Positions 7,075 to 16,750 of a stretch of DNA of 37,714 nucleotides are shown here, piece by piece; the first letter of the stretch is position 1; each line of letters starts with the position of its first letter. The stretch is taken from positions 1-37,714 of the IMG/VR virus record IMGVR_UViG_3300027734_000156. The stretch is one strand, 5' to 3'. A model generated the notes under the pieces. That model was not told the origin of the DNA. It did not search any database and saw only the letters and a list, made by a program, of their open reading frames with translations. A program made the translations under genes and the position numbers. The stretch is from a virus.

Positions 7075-9198
7075 TTATGCAATTAAAACCCAACCAAGGG
7101 TTGTACCTTTGTAAAACCACAATTCACTATTGGCAGAATTACCAACAACATGCAATGAACCCGCTTGAGCAGCGGAAGGAAGTGATGCCACTGGCAATAT
7201 AACCATTGCAGGGTTAGCGGTGTTAGCTAACAGGACTAATGGAAAGCCAGAAGTTGATGTTCCAGCCAATCCAATAAAAGAATCACTTGCGCCTAAAACA
7301 CCAATACCTGATGGGCTAGTGGCTATTCCCCAAACCCCATAACCTCCCAAATTGTTACTTTCTCCTTTTACACCTGTACCAGGGTAAGCATATGATGAAC
7401 TGTGACCATAAACTCCAATATTAGAACTATTATTATCGCCATAAATGCTACCAGTAACTTGCCCAACAACTCCTTTTCCAGAAATATTTGAGGCAAATAC
7501 TCCTGTATTTTGGAGATAATCAGATCGAACAATTAACCCATAACCGTAATTTTGTCCAGTAACAACATTAACTGCTGTTAATAAACCACCAATAGAATTA
7601 GAACCAGAAAAATTTGCATACCCGCTAATATCTATAGATGAATTTCCAGTTAATGCTAAATTAGAACCATCCCAAGTTAATCCTTGAGTAGATGATCCAA
7701 TAGAAAATTTGTAATTTGCTCCGCTATATCCAAGAAAAAAACCAGTCCCTGTGTTGTAAGCAGTCTGACCACCTTTTAAATAGCCACCAGTATCTACAGT
7801 TAATGTTCCGGTATTAACCGTAATGGCAGACAGTTGACCTACTTTTAAGCTAGAAATGTAGGGTGTGGTCCAAGATGTAATGTTAGTGGCAGGGTCGTAA
7901 ATGCCATCAGCTTGATATAAAGAGTCGGTGCTTGTCGGGTTAGGATCCACACCACCCCAAGTTGCAGTCAATCCCCATGAGCCAGATACTGGGAATGATG
8001 CACTGCCTGTGGTGGTTACAGTGGCAGATACAGGTGATGGATTGCCAGCAATACGGGCAAATGTCAGCCTAGAAGACAGCCCATTGCCACCCGCATAGCC
8101 AATAGAGGACACACTAGCTGTTGTCCAATTAATGGTTGAAGTGGTTGTACCTGCTGGTGCAATTAATGTAACCTGCGCCCTATAAAGCGTAAACCCAGGC
8201 GTTGATGCTCCAGCAACAGCAGACCACCCACTTGGATCTGGACTAAACGTACCTGCAGACCAAATATAAGTTGAAGTACCTGTAACCGTAGGAATCGATG
8301 TATCCCACCGATAAACAGACGGGTAAGCGACTTGGCTACCGGATGCGCCTTGGTCCGAAAAGACAAATTGAACAATAGCTACATTAGCCTGAGTAATTAC
8401 CCCTGTGGTGCTTTTGTAGCGCACAGGAACACTTAAAGAAGCTGGAGTGCCTGACATTGCTGTTGGAGCAGGAAATAAAGCATAGCCACCACCGTCTGTT
8501 GGCAAACCAATAGTAATCTGGTTATAAGTAATATCACCCAATCCAGTTGTAGATGAATTACCAATACGCCATGTATTATTTCCAAATGTAGGATCAGTAT
8601 CTGTTGAAGCAGTTACATAGGTAGCCAAAGCACCACCAGCAGTGGCATACAGTTTAGGTGTGACTCCGGTAAATATTGGAGTTAATGGGTTACCAGAACG
8701 AATTACTTGCAAACTAGCTGGTTGAAAATAAGCAAGAAATCCTGGGCCTACACTTGTTGAAGTAATAATATCAAGGTTAATTGATACACCAGCGTCTTGA
8801 ACCCATCCAAGACCAGGCGAAGCATTTTGAGCAGCAAACTGAATCTGCCTTCCACCAGCAGTGATATACCAAACAAACTTGGTTGTGCCAAAACCACCAG
8901 TTACTTGCCGCCAAGTGTAATCAGCAGGGTTTGTTGATTCTGTAATGTCGTTGCTGTTACGGATTCCGTAATACAAACGACCTGTTGGCGTATTGCTAAA
9001 ATTTAAAGAACCATCAAAACTGTCTGCATATTTAATGGCAATGTATTTGTACAGATAGCCAACAATTTGACCTGTAGGACCTGAAATCTGACCCGATACA
9101 GAATCTGCTGAATACGTTGTGTTGAAATTACTGAGCAGGTAATTAACTGCCTCAGAGACTTCTGAAGATGTTGGGTTACCGTCAAGAAGAAAAGGCAT
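7075..9198 (-). CDS. Large fibre-like tail protein
   Basis: 707 residues, beta-rich, dominated by T, S, G, N and A, with very few charged residues. The N-terminal part (to about 150) contains a mixed region with PADYTWRQVTGG, a phrase typical of host-specificity/central tail proteins of the J/TipJ type. The middle has immunoglobulin-like strands. From about 450 it reads like a receptor-binding fibre (SLKVGQLSAITVNTGTLTVD), with glycine-rich repeats such as GVYGHSSS, GVKGESNN, GVWGIATS and GVLGAS at about 590-650 that suggest a beta-helix. The stop overlaps nothing; the start is fused to the previous stop as TAATG. Likely a receptor-contact fibre. Confidence 0.7.
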   Translation of the reverse strand: MPFLLDGNPTSSEVSEAVNYLLSNFNTTYSADSVSGQISGPTGQIVGYLYKYIAIKYADSFDGSLNFSNTPTGRLYYGIRNSNDITESTNPADYTWRQVTGGFGTTKFVWYITAGGRQIQFAAQNASPGLGWVQDAGVSINLDIITSTSVGPGFLAYFQPASLQVIRSGNPLTPIFTGVTPKLYATAGGALATYVTASTDTDPTFGNNTWRIGNSSTTGLGDITYNQITIGLPTDGGGYALFPAPTAMSGTPASLSVPVRYKSTTGVITQANVAIVQFVFSDQGASGSQVAYPSVYRWDTSIPTVTGTSTYIWSAGTFSPDPSGWSAVAGASTPGFTLYRAQVTLIAPAGTTTSTINWTTASVSSIGYAGGNGLSSRLTFARIAGNPSPVSATVTTTGSASFPVSGSWGLTATWGGVDPNPTSTDSLYQADGIYDPATNITSWTTPYISSLKVGQLSAITVNTGTLTVDTGGYLKGGQTAYNTGTGFFLGYSGANYKFSIGSSTQGLTWDGSNLALTGNSSIDISGYANFSGSNSIGGLLTAVNVVTGQNYGYGLIVRSDYLQNTGVFASNISGKGVVGQVTGSIYGDNNSSNIGVYGHSSSYAYPGTGVKGESNNLGGYGVWGIATSPSGIGVLGASDSFIGLAGTSTSGFPLVLLANTANPAMVILPVASLPSAAQAGSLHVVGNSANSELWFYKGTTLGWVLIA

Positions 9199-10826
9199 TA
9201 GAACGCATCCTCAACAACAGTTGCTTGCCAGTTAAGTGCCGTCAGATTCCATGCGTCTGTAGCATCATTGGACTCTACCTTGACGGACACTGTACGTACA
9301 TTGTTCTGCTGAGTAGTTACCCAAGGGTTATCTGTAACTATGTTTACATATCCCGTCTGACCGTAAGTAGCTGGTTGGGCAGTAGAGTTAGCGCCCCCAA
9401 GGGTAATATTAATTACGCCTGTACCTGCAATCTCAGGCAAAACACGGTGGATGTAGACCTTGGACGAATAAGGAACAGGCCCTTGGCTACCTTGTAAAAC
9501 CATGTTGTTGCGTTCAAACAACGCAGGAATTGCTGCGCTGTTGATAAACGAATTGCCAATGTTGGTTTGAATCAGCTTACTGGATGCGCCAGCAGGAGCA
9601 TAAGTTACTGTACGAGAGGCAAACTTAAACACGCCACCCGTAAAAATAGGAGCTTCTGCCCCCATACAGGCATTGGCAATGTCTTTAGGAGCATTCCAGA
9701 TCTGCAAGTCATAGCGATATGACAGCATTTGATTGCACCATCCAGAAGAAGTCAGGTCAGGATAATAAATCTCAATCTGATTCTTTTGAGTATTGTTGAT
9801 CATAAAGATACGATCAGAATACGTTGTAGACAGATTACGGAAGAAATAATCCCTGACTTTTTGGTTGCCTAGCGGAGCAAAGTCTGAACCATTGAATACC
9901 CAAATGTCACGACTGTCCACACCATATACGTTGGTATCAGTATTAGACCAGCAGTTATTGTTAATAAGACCACGGCCCTGATTAAACAGTCGCACACCAA
10001 AAATAGGCGCTGTGCTGTTTTGATAAGCAATTGGACTGAAGACAACTGTGTCCCAGTAAGAGCAGACATAGAAATTACCACCAAGGAAAAAGCCATCAAC
10101 AATAGGACCACGCACAGGGATTTCCTGTTCGTTAGCCACGTTAGACAAGGTAGGGACCCAAGTGGCGGGTACACCTGTATTTGCAAAGGCTTGTGACCAC
10201 CGGACTGTAGTCGGGTAATTGATTGTCAATCCAGAAGTAATGTAATCCTTGGTCAGATTACCTGCAATCAAGATGTTGCCTACGTTTGGAGAACAAAAGT
10301 TTCTGACAAATGCCGCTCGTGTAGCCGATACATCAAGGTCATAGTTCCAAACATAATTGTCTGGAGCAGCATCGTATTTGTAGATTTCTGTTGCTGTGGA
10401 CAACAAATACATGGGAGAAGTAAGTCCGTCATTGATGAAAAAGACGTTACCCACCCAAGAAGTGGTGATGTTAATATCTTCCGTGTAACCTGTCAGGTAT
10501 GCCGCAGGATTAGCGCCTACACCTGGCGTGATGTTGGAAATGCCAGCAGTAGTGATCAAATACCAGCGACCACGGTTGGAGCTGTCCCGTGTGGCAATAA
10601 TGTAGACCCATTGCGCTTCACCCCGAAAACCGCCATCCATAAAAATAGGCAGGTTGGGAATAGTACTTAGAATGTCTTGCTCACCATAGATTTTCTTGAT
10701 GCCACGCACATCAGCCTCAACATTACGCCCACTGTTGTATTCGTTTGGCCCTAATGCATTGCTTGGCACATCTGGTGTGAAGCTCATCTGGGGAAACGGG
10801 GTTCGTAATCTTTGGTAATCGCTCAT
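9198..10826 (-). CDS. Putative tail nozzle / stabilisation protein
   Basis: 542 residues. Aromatic, beta-strand-rich throughout with repeated blocks of the type G-F-YVCSYWDTVVFSP and NVYGVDSRDIWVFNGSDF, which is what a beta-propeller would give. The start, MSDYQRLRTPFPQMSF, and the length match P22 gp10-like nozzle or tail stabilisation proteins of podoviruses. That assignment is by overall pattern and genome position, not a diagnostic motif. It lies between the glycosyltransferase and the 707-aa fibre, and its stop overlaps the fibre start as TAATG, so both are coupled. Confidence 0.6.
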   Translation of the reverse strand: MSDYQRLRTPFPQMSFTPDVPSNALGPNEYNSGRNVEADVRGIKKIYGEQDILSTIPNLPIFMDGGFRGEAQWVYIIATRDSSNRGRWYLITTAGISNITPGVGANPAAYLTGYTEDINITTSWVGNVFFINDGLTSPMYLLSTATEIYKYDAAPDNYVWNYDLDVSATRAAFVRNFCSPNVGNILIAGNLTKDYITSGLTINYPTTVRWSQAFANTGVPATWVPTLSNVANEQEIPVRGPIVDGFFLGGNFYVCSYWDTVVFSPIAYQNSTAPIFGVRLFNQGRGLINNNCWSNTDTNVYGVDSRDIWVFNGSDFAPLGNQKVRDYFFRNLSTTYSDRIFMINNTQKNQIEIYYPDLTSSGWCNQMLSYRYDLQIWNAPKDIANACMGAEAPIFTGGVFKFASRTVTYAPAGASSKLIQTNIGNSFINSAAIPALFERNNMVLQGSQGPVPYSSKVYIHRVLPEIAGTGVINITLGGANSTAQPATYGQTGYVNIVTDNPWVTTQQNNVRTVSVKVESNDATDAWNLTALNWQATVVEDAF

Positions 10827-10827
10827 G

Positions 10828-11892
10828 TTATTCCACCGTAGTAGGCTCCAACATCTGTTCTAAATTGCGAATAAGTCGGGTGTCTGTAGGGTTGAATTCT
10901 AAAGCTTTTTTACATAATCCGACAGCTTCTTCTTTTAACCCAAGATGCCAAGCAGCAATACTACCCAAGTCCCAAGGCTTTTCACCCCAGACCAAAGGGT
11001 CCATTGTGTACACAAGCTCTTTATTGGTAATTGCAAGGGCTGATTTGGCTGCTGAATAAGACTCAATCCACATACTGTTGCGGTAACAGAACATGGACAG
11101 GTCCACCCAAGTCTCACGGGTATTAGGTGCTTCAGCTACTGCCAAGCGATACCACTTCAAAGCATCCCAACCTTGACCCAGTTCCTCATGGGATTTACCC
11201 AACAAACGCATGGCATAGGCACGTTCATTCTGCCAAGTAGCCTGTGGCATAGCCAGATAAGCGTTTAGGGCCTTTATGGCCTCTTCCCATCGACTGTAAA
11301 AGGTTAATTCCCGTGCATGGTAGAACCGATTGCGGGGGCATAGCGGGTCTTCTTGGATGGCAAGGTCCAACAAGGGCATGTATTGCCCACGGGATTTGGT
11401 TGGATCTGGGTGGTGGCTAACCAAAAGCATGTCTGTTTGGGCATAGACTTCTGTAATCCTGCCGTCAGGACGGGGATATTCATGCACTGGGTGATGCCAG
11501 TGATATCCGTGACGGTGGTGGATTTTCTCGTAAAAGAAAGAGATTCCACAACCCCAATCAAACTTGTACCGCAAACGGGTGGTTTCTGCTGTCCAAACAC
11601 GCTCTATCTCTTCACGCCAACCAGGTTCCATGACTTCATCTAGGTCTAAACTGATACAGACATCAAAGTCTTTTGGAATAAGCGATAGGGCGGCATCTCT
11701 GGCCTTGTCAAACCTCCAAGGGCTAATACAGATGTCGTGTACTCTTGCTCCACACTCCAAAGCCAATTTAACCGTGTCATCAGTGCTTCCGGTATCTGCT
11801 ATCAGGATTAGGTCAGCATCTTTGGCAGAGTCACAAAAGCGATGAACAAACTGCTGTTCGTTTTTACTGATGGCGTAAACAGCTATTTTCAT
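10828..11892 (-). CDS. Family 2-type glycosyltransferase with TPR repeats
   Basis: 354 residues. The N-terminal GT-A domain has AISKNE (7-12), ADTGSTDDT (32-40) that binds the nucleotide, and the metal-binding SLDLDE (81-86, DxD type). A histidine-rich insert follows (HHRHGYHWHHPVHEYP, about 125-140). From about 185 to the end are helical repeats (ALNAYLAM, ALKWYRLAVAEAP, ALEFNP) of TPR type. Family 2 enzymes of this layout transfer sugars to protein or glycan acceptors. The start overlaps the S74 fibre stop as ATGA, and it sits inside the tail module, so it may glycosylate a virion protein or alter host glycans. Substrate unknown. Confidence 0.85.
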   Translation of the reverse strand: MKIAVYAISKNEQQFVHRFCDSAKDADLILIADTGSTDDTVKLALECGARVHDICISPWRFDKARDAALSLIPKDFDVCISLDLDEVMEPGWREEIERVWTAETTRLRYKFDWGCGISFFYEKIHHRHGYHWHHPVHEYPRPDGRITEVYAQTDMLLVSHHPDPTKSRGQYMPLLDLAIQEDPLCPRNRFYHARELTFYSRWEEAIKALNAYLAMPQATWQNERAYAMRLLGKSHEELGQGWDALKWYRLAVAEAPNTRETWVDLSMFCYRNSMWIESYSAAKSALAITNKELVYTMDPLVWGEKPWDLGSIAAWHLGLKEEAVGLCKKALEFNPTDTRLIRNLEQMLEPTTVE

Positions 11893-13307
11893 GCTGGATT
11901 TTCTAAAGCCGTAAGGCGGGTTGTGAGTGATTCAATAAGGGCTTGCTGTTCTTGAATAGATGCAATCATTAATGGAATAAGTTCCGTGTAACGCACACCC
12001 AAATATTCGGTTTCGTCTTCTTTTGAATTGCGAACACGGTCAACCGCTTCGGGGACAACAGCCGCAACAGATTGGGCAATCACACCAACGCAAGGTTTAT
12101 TGCCAGCATCGTGCTTCCAAGTAAATTTAACTGCTTGGATTTGTGCAATGTCAGACAGAGCATTTTCATAACTGCCTGTGATATTTTTAAGTTTTAAATC
12201 AGAAGCGGAAACCCAAGAAGTTGCCCCAGAAGTTAGTTTCACGCCGCCAGACGCTGCTGAACCAGATGCAATGGTCAGCGAATCGTAATCTGTGCCGCCT
12301 TTAATCCATGAGTCAGAGCCGATATACCAACGAGCAGTTTGTGATCCATAGCTGCCAGTGCGACCAATAAGTGTTGGGCCATTATTAGTTGCTGCTTGGG
12401 CAAGCAAAACAGCTAGACCAGAGCTAGAACCACCATCACCAAAAATCCATGTTCGTGAGCCAGAGCAACTGGCAACTGGATTCCCATCCCCATCAGACAG
12501 TACGATGTAGTTGCTTGCTGTGCGAATGTCTAGGCCACTTTGGTTGCCGTTGTAGCTACCTAAGACAGAGTTTTTACTGCCAGATGTTATTGCGCTACCA
12601 GAGCCAATACCAACAAGAGTGTTGTACGTTCCCGTGAGTGAGTATCCAGATTGCGACCCAACAGAAGTGTTTTGCCCCCCTGTTGCGGCATACCCAGCTT
12701 GATAACCCAGATAAGTTGTTCCATTTACTGTTGATGTGGAATACCCTGCCTGATACCCAACGGCAGTGTTGTTTGAGGCTGTGGTGTTTGAACGCAATGC
12801 TCCCACACCAACACCAACATTGCTTGATCCAGTTGTGTTTTGATATAAAGGCGCAAATGTTCCTGAACTAGAATCGTACCCACCTATTGCTACGTTTGCA
12901 GTGCCTGTAGTGTTTGAAACAAGTGCCTGATGCCCGACAGCAGTAAGACCGCCGCCTGTGGTGTTTTGTTGAGCCGCATATCTTCCTAAAGCGGTATTGT
13001 ATGAAGCGGTTGTGTTTGAAAGAAGCGCATTATCCCCAAGTGCTGTATTACCAACGCCACTTGTATTAGCCGCCAAAGCACTAGCACCCACCGCAGTGTT
13101 GGTAGACACAGCACCTGCACCACGGCCTACTGTTAAACCTTGAATGGTTACCCCGTTAGTTGTGCTTACAACTTGACTTGCATCAATGGTGACAGCAGTA
13201 GTATTGGCTCCCGTCTGAAGCACCAAGATACCCGAAGAGTCAGCAGTAGACTTTAAGCCAGCCGATCCGCTGACCGAGCCGTTATCTGCGGAGATGATTG
13301 TTGTCAT
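11889..13307 (-). CDS. Tail fibre with C-terminal S74 intramolecular chaperone
   Basis: 472 residues. The stem (about 60-300) is a run of short imperfect repeats of the type NTAVGASALAANTSGVGN and NTALGRYAAQQNTTGG, giving a beta-structured shaft. The C terminus (about 369-472) is a peptidase_S74/endosialidase chaperone: SDLKLKNI with the serine where self-cleavage occurs in the family, GVIAQSV near 408, then YTELIPLMIASIQEQQ and a heptad coil. The chaperone trimerises the fibre and is then cut off. Ribosome site GGAG. It lies next to the fibre-assembly-like gene and the glycosyltransferase. Confidence 0.9.
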   Translation of the reverse strand: MTTIISADNGSVSGSAGLKSTADSSGILVLQTGANTTAVTIDASQVVSTTNGVTIQGLTVGRGAGAVSTNTAVGASALAANTSGVGNTALGDNALLSNTTASYNTALGRYAAQQNTTGGGLTAVGHQALVSNTTGTANVAIGGYDSSSGTFAPLYQNTTGSSNVGVGVGALRSNTTASNNTAVGYQAGYSTSTVNGTTYLGYQAGYAATGGQNTSVGSQSGYSLTGTYNTLVGIGSGSAITSGSKNSVLGSYNGNQSGLDIRTASNYIVLSDGDGNPVASCSGSRTWIFGDGGSSSGLAVLLAQAATNNGPTLIGRTGSYGSQTARWYIGSDSWIKGGTDYDSLTIASGSAASGGVKLTSGATSWVSASDLKLKNITGSYENALSDIAQIQAVKFTWKHDAGNKPCVGVIAQSVAAVVPEAVDRVRNSKEDETEYLGVRYTELIPLMIASIQEQQALIESLTTRLTALENPA

Positions 13308-13309
13308 TA

Positions 13310-13819
13310 TTAAACTCCAACGTAGTCAGGATCGTGAGGCCAAGTGATGCTACCCATCACCGCTTCAAGGGCTGGCATATCAGCCGCCGCCATGATTGCA
13401 GTTACATAATCAGCCGCCGTTGTGCGGATGGATTGTCTCCAAGTATTCCACGCTGGATCAATCGGTGTGCTTGTCTCGGTGGCCTTGACTACCATCCAAT
13501 CTGAAGGCAACAGGAGGCTGTAGGCCGTAGCATTGATCTGTGACTTGCAATTGGCTTTGGTAGCGTCCAAGTCCTTGGGGGTGCTGGTGTAAGTGACTAC
13601 AACCTGACCGTCAACCAAGGCTGGCGCATTTTGGGTTACCCAATAGTAGATGTCTGACGGTGCTTGACCGTAGATTACATCGACCATGCCGATTGCGGTC
13701 TTTTCTTCTGGGGTAGACAGGTTGCACCAGTTGGCGGGGTACTGAACTCCGTCTAACTCAAAGGCTGTGCCCTCTGGTACAAGTTGGACGATGGTGTTGT
13801 TTTGGACGATTGCAAACAT
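13310..13819 (-). CDS. Putative tail fibre assembly protein
   Basis: 169 residues. It starts MFAIVQNNTIVQLVPEGTAF and has the pattern LLPSDWMVVKATETSTPIDPAWNTWRQSIRT near 104-134, the layout seen in tail fibre assembly / DUF4376-type proteins (a D-W phrase, then P-D/P-x-W-x2-WRQ/YR). Such proteins help fold or load fibres and are encoded next to them, which is the case here between the S74 fibre and the LamG/SPRY fibre. Ribosome site AAGG. Family membership is inferred by pattern only. Confidence 0.6.
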   Translation of the reverse strand: MFAIVQNNTIVQLVPEGTAFELDGVQYPANWCNLSTPEEKTAIGMVDVIYGQAPSDIYYWVTQNAPALVDGQVVVTYTSTPKDLDATKANCKSQINATAYSLLLPSDWMVVKATETSTPIDPAWNTWRQSIRTTAADYVTAIMAAADMPALEAVMGSITWPHDPDYVGV

Positions 13820-13823
13820 GGGG

Positions 13824-16250
13824 TTACCTTGCTAAAGAATTTTGGAATGGGTTTTCTGCGAATGCCATGTATATGTATGTGTCACCGCTTCCGTTATTAG
13901 ACTGAGAGGCATTTTTTATTTTAAACCCGTTAGATAAAAAATCTAATGCATATCCAGATGCCGTATATTCTGTATCAACTACGTTAGCGTAAAGTTCATG
14001 AGATGTTGTGTTGTATGGGTCACGGGATGAGTCTTTAATCATCCAGTAATAACCGCCAGTTGTTGTAATTTTTAACATCAAATACCGTGGCCTGAATCCA
14101 AGGTACACAAACGGCCCATCCGTAGACCCGTTACCCGTGTAGCTACCAAATGCGGAGAAGCCTTTGATTGCGGCAAAGCAGTAGGCGGCGTAAGTATAGA
14201 CACTGCTGTTGATGTTTACATCGTTGCTTGTGCCGATGGTGAACACAGAGCTACTTGGCGCAGTGTTATTCCAATATGCCGATGATGTGGTTGCGGCATC
14301 AGTTGACTGCAATGTCAAATATTGCGTTGCCCCCAATGATGCGTGGTATACCGCCCATGCTTGTGTTGTGGTTGGATAAGTACATTTCACAATCACCAGA
14401 CTTGGGGCTACACCCAAACCATGACCCACCGTAGCGCCGTTTGTACCGTTAGAAATGTATTTGATTACGCTGAACCCGCTGGTCGTATTGGCGCTTACAG
14501 ACGATGTGATAGAGCCATTGGTGTTGGATACAGCAGTGCCGCCAGCTTTCCAGTTCCAAGCGACATAAGCCTTGCCACTGTTGTTATTTTCATTTCCGTT
14601 GCCAGATTCGCTAAACCCACCAGACACAAAAGTGGTGTAGTTGGCATCGGTAATTTCTGCCGCTGTATCGTTGGACAGCAAAACCTTGGTACTGCCACGC
14701 ACAATGTCAGCTAACAAATGCGAGTTGGCAGTGCTTCTGGCTTTAACCCAAACAAAGTCAGGGGTAAATGATACAGAGCCAACCGTGTTTGTAATTGTCT
14801 GCGTTGCACCCGTACCCGTGTACAGCGTAGCCGCCATGTAAGCCGCACCGTTTGGAATGCTTGAGGCTGGCAGGTTGTATGTGTTCAGCGCAGCAAAGCC
14901 GCTTGGTGGGGTGTAGGTAAAACCTTGCTGACCAAAGTTGAATGTTTGGGCGCTTCCATTGTAATAAGTTCCAGAAATTGGCCCCCACTGAGTATCAATT
15001 GAAAGCAATCCACTTCTTGCTGGGTTTGTCCCATTAGCAGGATCGCCACTTGCTTGCCAAGTATTATTTTTGCTGAACCACACCTTGCCGTTGTCCATGT
15101 CCAAAGCAACGCCAATTACATCGCCAGTTGTCCATGAGTTCCCCCAAGAGGCTTGTGAGGTTGTGAGGTAGTACAAATATCCATCGGTGTAATAAGTCAC
15201 GCCATAGTTGCTCGACTGCCCCGGCAAAACGCCAAGGGGCATATTAGGGCTTGCAATTGAGGCACATAAAACGCCTGTATTATTTGTTGCAGTAACTTCC
15301 CAATACCATTTGCCAGAACTTGGAATGACGGTTGCTCTTGAATTATCCCAAGAATTTGCACCCGAATCTGTAAACAACAAATTGCCGTTTGAGCAAGTGC
15401 CATTATTTTTATCCAACGGGTTCAGCACAGCAAAATTAGCCGCAGTCGCACTTGTCAGTGTCGGCACATCAGTCATTGAGTCGTATGTCGCACCCGCAGT
15501 CAGGCTGATGTTGTTGGTTGTCCAGTTGTTGCCGTTGCCCGAACTGTCGTAGCCCAAGGTCGTTGTGCTTGTGGTGTTCGTAAAGGGCAGGTAGAACCCG
15601 TTTGTGCCGTATGTGCCTGTGTATTTAGCTGGTTGCCATACGCCAGTGGTGCTGTTAGTTGAGCCAAACGATGATGGGGTTAATTGCTGACCGTCAATAA
15701 AGTTAACTTCAGCAAGGTAACCGTCAAAATAAGCCCCCGCATAGTTGCTTAAATAATTTACAGAACTTGATGCATTAATCTTTGACGCTGTGTTTTGTGC
15801 TGGGTATGTAGCAGTAGAAAACGAAGTTACTTGTGACCCGTTTACATATATCAAAACCCTGTTAGCTGCCGTTGCGTTAGCACTGTCCCACACAAGCACA
15901 ATGTGATACCAAGCAGATGGATCACGATAAACTGCACTTGTAGTCACACGAACAATATACCCGCTACCTTGTACATACTGTTCAAAAGTCAAAGAATCAA
16001 CCGCCGCCGCGCTGCCATTTGAAAAACCAAAATTTTCAAAATCAGTGTATGCGTTAGTTGTACCGTTAAAAAATATGTTGTATGCAGAGCCTACTATTCC
16101 CCGTTTAACCCAACCAGACCATGTAAATTTTTTGGTGTCTGTTGGCGTTGTAAGAGTCCGGTTTAAGTATGAACTTGCACTTGCACGAAGTCGCAAAGAA
16201 CGGGTTAACTTGTAACCCGATGGGCCTGATGATTTGGTTGCACTAAACAT
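13824..16250 (-). CDS. Large adhesin fibre: LamG-like, SPRY-like and repeat domains
   Basis: 808 residues, secreted-adhesin style. Residues about 15-215 form a concanavalin-like (LamG) domain: SLRLRASASSYLNRTL, FTWSGWVKRG, WYHIVLVWDS, RVLIYVNGSQV, FDGYLAEVNFIDGQ. About 320-460 is SPRY-like: GKWYWEVTATNN, GDVIGVALDMDNGKVWFSKN. The C-terminal 300 residues hold the AYVAWNWKAGG plus GHGLGVAPSLVIVK blocks that are known in phage adhesins (DUF7483-like). The domains bind glycans or proteins, so this is likely a receptor-binding fibre. Its start shares bases with the previous stop (TAATG) and has no good ribosome site, suggesting coupling. Confidence 0.85.
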   Translation of the reverse strand: MFSATKSSGPSGYKLTRSLRLRASASSYLNRTLTTPTDTKKFTWSGWVKRGIVGSAYNIFFNGTTNAYTDFENFGFSNGSAAAVDSLTFEQYVQGSGYIVRVTTSAVYRDPSAWYHIVLVWDSANATAANRVLIYVNGSQVTSFSTATYPAQNTASKINASSSVNYLSNYAGAYFDGYLAEVNFIDGQQLTPSSFGSTNSTTGVWQPAKYTGTYGTNGFYLPFTNTTSTTTLGYDSSGNGNNWTTNNISLTAGATYDSMTDVPTLTSATAANFAVLNPLDKNNGTCSNGNLLFTDSGANSWDNSRATVIPSSGKWYWEVTATNNTGVLCASIASPNMPLGVLPGQSSNYGVTYYTDGYLYYLTTSQASWGNSWTTGDVIGVALDMDNGKVWFSKNNTWQASGDPANGTNPARSGLLSIDTQWGPISGTYYNGSAQTFNFGQQGFTYTPPSGFAALNTYNLPASSIPNGAAYMAATLYTGTGATQTITNTVGSVSFTPDFVWVKARSTANSHLLADIVRGSTKVLLSNDTAAEITDANYTTFVSGGFSESGNGNENNNSGKAYVAWNWKAGGTAVSNTNGSITSSVSANTTSGFSVIKYISNGTNGATVGHGLGVAPSLVIVKCTYPTTTQAWAVYHASLGATQYLTLQSTDAATTSSAYWNNTAPSSSVFTIGTSNDVNINSSVYTYAAYCFAAIKGFSAFGSYTGNGSTDGPFVYLGFRPRYLMLKITTTGGYYWMIKDSSRDPYNTTSHELYANVVDTEYTASGYALDFLSNGFKIKNASQSNNGSGDTYIYMAFAENPFQNSLAR

Positions 16251-16741
16251 TAGTAGTTCTGCCCAAAGACGCTGCCGTAAGTATTTGTGCCATCTTGCAC
16301 AAAGTTAAACACATCAAACTTGCCTGTAGCACTGGTTGCAGTAGGAGTTGTACCAGCCGCCCACTTCAATGTTGTACCACCCGCCCAGGATAATGCGTCA
16401 GCAGCAGCGTAACTCACAATCACCGTAAAACTCTTGCCAGACACACTGGCTGGCAAAGTAATTGTAGTACTGCCGCTTGTGGTTATCTTTTGAATCGTAC
16501 CGTTGCTTAACGCCACGGTTAAGCTACCAGTAGCTGAGTACAAGGTTTCTGTATAGTTGGTTATCGTAGGCGCTGTCAGCGTTGAGCTTGCAATGGTTGA
16601 GCTAAAAGCAGGTGCGCTTGAACCGTTGGACACAAGAAGCTGACCAGATGTACCCGCTGACGTAAAGTTTAGGGTTGTGCCGTTACCTATCGCTACCGCA
16701 CCAGCAGTAGGGGTTACGTTGCCGTCAATGATAATCGCCAT
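16250..16741 (-). CDS. Small fibre-like protein
   Basis: 163 residues, beta-rich and nearly devoid of charge, with repeated T/S/A/G strands (ASSTLTAPTITNYTETLYSA, TITLPASVSGKSFTVIVSYA). The C terminus (FDVFNFVQDGTNTYGSVFGQNY) is typical of the ends of phage fibre modules. It may be a fibre tip, an adaptor or a separate trimer that co-assembles with the large LamG/SPRY fibre downstream, to which it is translationally coupled (TAATG). Leader AAGGATTAAAA precedes the ATG. Confidence 0.7.
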   Translation of the reverse strand: MAIIIDGNVTPTAGAVAIGNGTTLNFTSAGTSGQLLVSNGSSAPAFSSTIASSTLTAPTITNYTETLYSATGSLTVALSNGTIQKITTSGSTTITLPASVSGKSFTVIVSYAAADALSWAGGTTLKWAAGTTPTATSATGKFDVFNFVQDGTNTYGSVFGQNY

Positions 16742-16750
16742 TTTTAATCC

